Below, piece after piece: positions 58,391 to 64,000 of a stretch of 64,000 nucleotides of DNA. Under the pieces are notes generated by a model, which made no database searches, was not told where the DNA came from, and was given only the letters and a program-made list of their open reading frames with translations. Where the stretch lies: assembly GCA_038277395.1 (NCBI GenBank), contig CM076197.1:73875348-73939347 (forward strand), given 5' to 3'. Position 1 is the first letter of the stretch. Each line of letters opens with the position of its first letter. Position numbers and translations under genes: made by a program. Source of the stretch: Dryocosmus kuriphilus (taxonomy: Eukaryota > Arthropoda > Insecta > Hymenoptera > Cynipidae).

Positions 58391-60250
58391 AAAAAAGGGA
58401 TTAAAAAATTGCGCTTTCAAAACTTGGAATAGATCTTTAAAAAAAATTTGGGTTTTTTTAAAAATTTAATAACAAAAAGGGGAAAAATTTTTTTTTTACT
58501 TTTGAAGAAAAACCGTATTTTGAGAAATACTTGAATTAAATCCAAGATACATAAAATTAGTGAAGAAACAAACCAGAACGTTTTTTTAGTAGCAACGCAA
58601 TGTTTAAAAAAAAAATTGAATTGTTATTAAAAAAAAATAAGTTAAAGAAAAAGGGGGTTTTTTTGGGGAGTGGCGCAATCACACTTGATTTTCCCCTGAA
58701 TTTGAACAATTTATGGATAAAAAAAATTTTTCAAATTTAAAAAAAGGGGAAAGGGGGATTAAATAATTTTTAAATTTTTTAAACAAGTTTTTTAAACAAT
58801 TTTATTATCCCCAATTAGGTATTTTTGAGGAATAAATAAAGTAAACGACAAAAAATTAATCGAAATGACCCTTTGTTTTCATATTTAGTCCTCCTATAAC
58901 AATTTGTGATTTTTTTAAAAAGTTTTAAATTTAAAACCAAAGGCACAAATTTGGGGGGGGTTTTTGATGTTTAAAAACTTGGTTTTTTTCAATGTAATCA
59001 AATGTTGGGGAACTAATTTCTAAAATTTTTAAGGGTAATTTTTATGATATTGAAGAATTGTTATTGTTAAAATTTAAATTTTTTTAAAAAAATTTTTATC
59101 CCTTATTTAAATTTTTAAAACAAAAATTTCCGTTTTCCCTTTGGGGGAAACAACACCCCATTATTTAGTGAATTTCCCCTTGCTAACAATCGATAAAAAT
59201 GGATGATTTTTTAAAAAAAAATTAATTAACAAATCAATATTTGACGATTTTTTTTTTTAAAATGGTTTTTTAAATTCTCTTCAAAATTTTTTAAGGGAAA
59301 GGTAAATAATTTTTGTTATTGTTTTATGAAATATAAAGAAAAAATTTTTAAAAAATGGGAAACATGTTTTTTTAAAAAAGGGGTTTTTGTACTTGGGAAA
59401 ATACAAAATTTATTTTAAAAATCCCTTTTTATTTAAAATCAAAATTTTTGTGAAAATACAAATAAAAATTTCCTTTTCCATGGCCTTAAAAAATTTTATT
59501 TCAAAAACCATTTCATATGGGAATTATTCCCTTTGCAAACTTAAGTGGAAAAAAATCGTTTTTTCAAAAAATTAATTTTAAAATTTTTAGATTGTTTTAA
59601 ATTTAAGACCCCCGCTAATAAGAGGAATGTAATATCCAATTTTGGCCAAAAGCATTTAAACGCAACCCATTAATGTCGTAAACGGCAAATTTTTTAAAAA
59701 AGGTTTATTCCTTAATTTGGGAAATTTTTAAAAATTCAATTTTAAAATTAAAAACAAAAATGAAACAATTTTTATTTTAAAATACCCATTTTGAAAAAAT
59801 CTTAATTAAAAACCCGAACATAAATATAAAACAATAGAAACTTTTTTTTCAACGTCAAAATTTAAAAAAATTTTTGTTTTTTTTAAAAAATTATAGAAAA
59901 TTTTGGGTTGGAGAAACAAATTTACCAAAATTTCAATTTTTGGACAAAAAGAATTTTACTTAAAAAAGAAATTAAAAATTTGTTAATTTTTTAAACAATA
60001 TAAAAATTTTATTATCCAAAAATATTTTGATGAACTAAAGTAATATTCGATAAAAATTTCTCGACATGAAAACTATTTCAAATTTTTCCCCCTATAAAAA
60101 TTTGGATTGTTTTAAATTTAATAAAAAATGAATTCTTTTTCATGAAAACTTTTTTTTGTAACAAATGTTAAATTATTTAAATTTAAGGATATTGTAATAA
60201 AAAAATTTTAATAAATTATTTGTTAAACAAATTTAAATTTAAATATTTAT
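58391..60250. other. AT-rich, homopolymer-rich sequence
   Basis: Runs of A, T and G (AAAAAGGGG, TTTTTTAAAA) throughout, little else. Weak echoes of the array unit persist on the minus strand for a few hundred bases. No gene. Confidence 0.45.
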
Positions 60251-60251
60251 T

Positions 60252-60325
60252 AGGGTCCCACCTCCTCCCACGGGTGCTCATGACCCGGTACTTTGCTACT
60301 AAACCACGGTCGCGAAACGCGGGCA
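60252..60325 (-). repeat. Possible tRNA-derived (SINE-like) fragment
   Basis: On the minus strand CGACCGTGGTTTAGTAGCAA resembles a tRNA 5' half with a box A (TGGTTTAGTAGC), followed by ACCGGGTCATGAGCACCCGTGGG. A normal box B (GGTTCGANTCC) is not preserved (GTGGGAGGAGGTGGGACC instead), so it is not a functional tRNA. A tRNA-derived SINE head is one reading. Confidence 0.3.
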
Positions 60326-61020
60326 AATTGCTCATATAATTCGTTGGTGTCAGATGCCGTTTTCAATTTCAAAAAAAAATTATTCTAAAATCCAAAATTT
60401 CCACACAATAAGTAACACAGTATCCTGATCTGGCCGACAATCCCCATCGCCGTCCCATTTCCGCAGCTCCCAAAGAGAACCCTGAACATACACACCCTCC
60501 CCTCCTAATCGAACTGAGGAAATACCAAAACCATGTCTCAAACAACGTTCCCCCCATAACCACCGCATCGTCCCTATTATTTTTTCAGTTTTTTTATTTA
60601 ATTACATAGCGGCTCCCTATACAAGGTCTTCTGACATCAGAGACAACTATGATCCATCCAATCTTCTTTAGTCTAACAAGATTTTACAATCGATATTCTT
60701 ATCCCAGGTGCCAGAGGGCAAAAGCACACCCCAAGAGAGAGCCACGTTAGCGAGAGAAAGAATTTCAGAGAGACAATAAGTTCTGAACTTGGACACACCT
60801 AGAGCAAACGTCCTTAGATTTTGTATAAAAGCAGCATTCTGATAAAAACGACTTCTATAATATCCTTGTAAGTATCTCTGATTTTTGAATATTGCACAGG
60901 CAGATACTACCACAAACTGTACAGTAGGACATACACGACATGGTTGTTGTTAACTTATGTTTAAATATTGTAATAATTACACACCAAAAATGTTATTATA
61001 TAAAACTCCCTTAATACAAA
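60326..61020. other. Unassigned sequence upstream of the LINE
   Basis: Balanced composition from 60400 to 60900. Minus-strand frames of 62-81 codons lack motifs. No support for a gene. Confidence 0.4.
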
Positions 61021-61420
61021 TTCGTGGTGGGTCCTGTGATGGTGGTATGTCCCTGATTAACCCAACGATTTCAAGCTACCTTTCCCGGCGTCTGGGTTTT
61101 TTCGGATGGGGCCTTTGACCAGGCCACCGGGCGCGTCCTCAGGTTGCGGATAGAGGAGTCCTGTACCAAGGAATTCTGCTGAATATGGCTACAAAGTTAA
61201 ATAAGCAGTCGCGAACAATGGTCCAGGGATGGTCCCGAAGGAATAACCCCCAAGTCATGGGTGTGAACTACCGTGCTTAAGGCTGCATGGCATCAGGGAT
61301 GTGGTGTCATAAACGGTGTCTCTAGGATACAGGGTCGCCTCCTAGAGTATTTAGACCTTACCCTCGCATGCGGGGCTCTGCGGGGGCGGACCTCCCTTTC
61401 CCTAGCTAACAAAAACCCTT

Positions 61421-62884
61421 ATGAAAAATTTTAAGAACTTTATTAAGCGGTGGTCGCTACCCGAAGATCGTCGGGTCCCCCATAATAACACCGATGGGGG
61501 TGTAAATATTCGGGATGACAACGGCGAGTTGCGTGATGGACAGGCAACTCGGTCCATGTCACCCGAAGAAAATTCTGTCCAGCCAGAACATCGGCAAAAG
61601 GCGACAGGTGCCATGTCACCAGGCACAACTGCTGATGATACTTCGGGCGATACTGAACGTCCGACCACTTCAGTAGGAATGTCGCAGCAGCGCATCAACT
61701 TTCAACCTCAGCATGATGAGTATTTGATGCGCTGCAAATTTGAAAATGAGTTAGGTGCGACCACTGCTTCACAGGACGGGATAGCCTTTCGCCGAAAATT
61801 TGTGGCGAGATTTCCGGAATTACCGACAGTAACAGGAGATGACCTTAGTCGGAGAACACTTTTGATAACTCAGGAGAATCTCCTGCACAGAAGAACCATC
61901 AACCGAATAAGATCTGAGATTGAAACCGCACTCCAACAACAACAGGCGGGTACACAGACCAGAAAGCGGATATCATGGAAAACCATGAATAAGGATGAGG
62001 TCAGATGTCACTTTGAAGCTTTTTTTTCCCCAATTAAAGAGGTCAATGAAGAGAGCTTGCGTCTTTTAGGGTACTTCACTGATGCCATCATAGTGTTTAC
62101 GGAACAGGAACCATCTCAAAGGGGTACTCTTCCAAAATTTAGGATTAACAACGACCTTCTCCGGTTAATTGGCAGCTTAAACAACCACATATTGCCTCTG
62201 TTCCTGCGTCAAGACATGAGCTTACAGCAGTTGCAGACTATTACATATTGCGCTGCCGTCGCGTGTGTCAGGACGTTGAGCATCAAAATCAAGCCTAGGG
62301 GACATAACACCTACTTCCCCAGGAGTAAGTTAGATCCTCCGTGGAAGTTTAGGCTTCAAAACGACGTCAGCAAAATAAGAGCTAAACTTGGTCGGTTGTA
62401 CCAATTTCGAAAGGGCAATCGGGCACAGAAGCTGACTCGCCACGTGGAGGAAATCCTTCGTCCACTTAACTTAAATCCAAGAATATCTAAAGATCTAAAT
62501 GAAGTAATTGACTACTTTAGACAAAGGCTCATGGTCCTGTCAGCGCGTCTGCGACGCTTCAAGCGGTCCACCGCGAGAGGTTATGACAACAAGACCTTCT
62601 TACAGAATGAAAAGAAATTTTACCGTAAACTTTCTGATGGGGAAATCAATAATACCTGTGAACCCCCGAGTGCTGACGAGATGGCTGGATATTGGTCAGG
62701 TATCTGGGGTAATCATGTGTCAAGTGACCTGGACACGCCGTGGCTTGACCTCGAAAAGGACAGAGTTTCAGAACTGCCTGCGATGGATGATCTATCTATC
62801 ACAGCTTCTGAGGTAACTCGCATCCTAAAGAGGGCAAAGAACTGGAAGGCGGCTGGTCCGGACGGGGTGCACAGTTTCTGGTAG
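61421..62884 (+). pseudogene. LINE ORF, N-terminal region to first RT block
   Basis: 487 codons from ATG 61421 to a TAG at 62882-62884. The first 90 residues are hydrophilic and low in complexity (Ser/Thr/Gln-rich, probably disordered). The middle is helical with no zinc finger or Myb motif that I can identify. From about residue 385 the charged segment LSARLRRFKRSTARGYDNKTF and KKFYRKLSDGEI precedes TASEVTRILKRAKNWKAAGP followed by DGVHSFW, which is the standard entry block of this RT group (normally continuing without a stop). The stop after SFW is therefore premature; the next codons KYLVALHP continue the domain in the same frame. This start is the first ATG after the leader and is plausible, not proven. 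Confidence 0.82.
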
Positions 62885-63229
62885 AAGTATCTGGTGGCTT
62901 TGCACCCCGCCTTTGCAGGCGCTCTTCAGGCCATTCTAGACAATCCGGAACTTATGCCTTCCTTCATGACAGAGGGAGTCACGTATATGATACCAAAAAA
63001 ACCAGATCCTAATAGTCCTAAAGACTATCGACCAATTGCCTGCCTTCCCACACTCTACAAGTGTCTCACGGCTATTATATCCGAAGGCATCTATAAACCT
63101 TGTGAGGAGAACAACGTCCTCGTACAAAAACAAAAAGGTTGCTGTCGAGGCTCCCGTGGTTGCAAGGACTTGGTTACAATTGACACTGTGACCTTTGGCC
63201 GTGTTGCATGCGAAGCACCACCAATGTAA
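62885..63229 (+). pseudogene. LINE reverse transcriptase, fingers region
   Basis: Same frame as the upstream fragment, directly after its stop. It contains EGVTYMIPKKPDPNSPKDYR, PIACLPTLYKCLTAIISEGI and LVQKQKGCCRGSRGCKDLVT, the RT fingers blocks. The frame runs into TAA at 63227-63229, but conserved sequence shifts to another frame around 63200, so a single indel has occurred there. No independent start codon is needed or likely. Confidence 0.83.
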
Positions 63230-64000
63230 TTTGCACATGGCCTACATTGACTATAAACAGGCTTTTCCCACGGTGCCCCACGACTATTTGCTTGAGGTCC
63301 TAAGGATATACAAGATCTGTCTACGCGTGATTCAACTTCTTGATCACGCAATGAACACATGGTGCACGAAAATCAGGTGTTTTAGTCGTGGAGCCGCGAT
63401 AGACACTCAGTCCTTGTCAATTAAACCAGGTATCTTCCAAGGTGACTGTTTCAGTTCATTATGGTTCTGTTTAGCCTTAAACCCTTTAAGCAGGACACTT
63501 AACAACACGTCCTATGGGTTCAATATTATGGCGGGAGTGTCTGAATCTCAGCTCACTCACCTCCTTTATATAGATGACCATAAAGTTTATGCTGGCTCAG
63601 AGTCCAAACTGCAGGACTCTCTCAACATCTTACTGCAGTTTTCCAGCGACATGAGGATGAATCTGGGCCTGGATAAATGCAGGAAACTGCATTTGTCCCG
63701 TGGAGAGATGATCACACCACTGGAGGCGGCTGATCATGATCTAATACAGACGATGATTGTTGGGGAGTCGTATAGATAGCTCGGTATATTGCAGGCAAGA
63801 GGACCACTCCTGTCTGCAATGAAAAAGGCACTTAAGACTTCCTTTTCGAGACGACTGAGTTCGATCATGTCTACCGGTCTCACTGCTAAGAACATCACCA
63901 AAGCAATTAAAACCTTTGCTATCCCTCTCCTAACATACTCCTTTGGGTTATTATTGTGGTCTGAAACGTACCTTGAGGCTTTAAACCGAATCATCCGCGT
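63195..64000 (+). pseudogene. LINE reverse transcriptase, palm and thumb
   Basis: Reads HMAYIDYKQAFPTVPHDYL (motif A, catalytic Asp in YIDYKQAF), GIFQGDCFSSLWFCLALNPL (motif B), HLLYIDDHKVYAGS (motif C, YIDD with both aspartates) and NLGLDKCRKLHLSRGEMI. The TAG at 63777-63779 replaces the expected aromatic residue in ESYRYLGI-like sequence; the domain then continues in frame (LGILQARGPLLSAMKKALK, then AKNITKAIKTFAIPLLTYSF) to the window end. The catalytic residues are intact, so the damage is recent relative to the divergence of the family. Confidence 0.85.

Larger units (their letters stand above)
61021..64000 (+). mobile_element. R2/R4-type non-LTR retrotransposon, 5' part
   Basis: A GC-richer 5' leader (about 61021-61420), then a long ORF leading into a reverse transcriptase, cut by the window end. 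The RT wording (MIPKKPDPNSPKDYRPIACL, QKQKGCCRGSRGCKDL, GIFQGDCFSSLWFCLALNPL, LGLDKCRKLHLSRGE) resembles the R2/R4 (Dong-like) group of LINEs, whose members carry a C-terminal restriction-like endonuclease; that part would lie beyond 64000. Two in-frame stops and one frameshift show that it is inactive. The 5' boundary is approximate, and no host-gene target is visible. Confidence 0.8.

Noticed and set aside
61402..61698. 98-codon minus-strand ORF
   Set aside because: A shadow of the LINE ORF on the opposite strand.

Overview
This window looks like a 64 kb piece of an AT-rich arthropod (most likely insect) nuclear genome made almost entirely of transposable elements and satellite-like repeats. 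I find no host gene I can defend. The evidence is the mixture of element families: mariner, a P-superfamily non-autonomous element, a Transib/RAG1-like relic, Penelope-like elements (PLEs) with GIY-YIG domains, and an R2/R4-type LINE. All recognisable coding regions are broken by stops or frameshifts. There are no bacterial operons, rRNA genes, convincing tRNAs or CRISPR arrays. A 500-N scaffold gap lies at 40852-41351.

Layout. 1-7.5 kb: AT-rich sequence, a TIR element (2299-3267) and three copies of a 472-bp MITE (here called M1). 7.5-11.2 kb: a decayed PLE (PLE-1) between direct repeats that each consist of an M1 copy plus about 248 bp of tail. 11.2-19.4 kb: a fifth M1 copy split by a 7.75-kb insertion, which is a GC-hairpin leader followed by nine tandem units of about 830 bp. 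19.5-22.5 kb: a TIR element holding a mariner, which holds a P-like MITE (three nested layers). 22.7-29.3 kb: degenerate arrays with a 10-11 bp phase, interrupted by a 5'-truncated PLE (PLE-2, itself hit by a 1.4-kb non-autonomous retroelement with a 17-bp target duplication) and by a 1.45-kb TIR element built from GATCAG-type words. 30.9-35.5 kb: a sixth M1 copy and a roughly 4-kb Transib-like relic with unusually long inverted ends. 36-41 kb: fragments, an empty-site paralogue of the mariner host repeat, and a 146-bp satellite that shares sequence with the PLE-2 3' tail and runs into the gap. 41.3-51 kb: degenerate tandem repeats, two more MITEs and a compound palindrome. 51.1-60.3 kb: homopolymer-rich, strand-skewed sequence that may be low-accuracy assembly, but which still carries degraded inverted copies of the 1.4-kb retroelement and of the 830-bp array. 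60.3-64 kb: the 5' part of an R2/R4-like LINE that runs off the window.

Relationships. The window is best read as a record of nested insertions. Three points carry the most information: (i) the array of 830-bp units behaves as one inserted unit, with a hairpin leader, short inverted ends and a second dispersed copy; (ii) both PLEs carry a hammerhead-ribozyme-like motif downstream of the GIY-YIG domain, and one PLE tail is related to a local satellite; (iii) several unrelated TIR families share an interior built from dense short inverted words. All family names come from reading motifs by eye; no database search was run.
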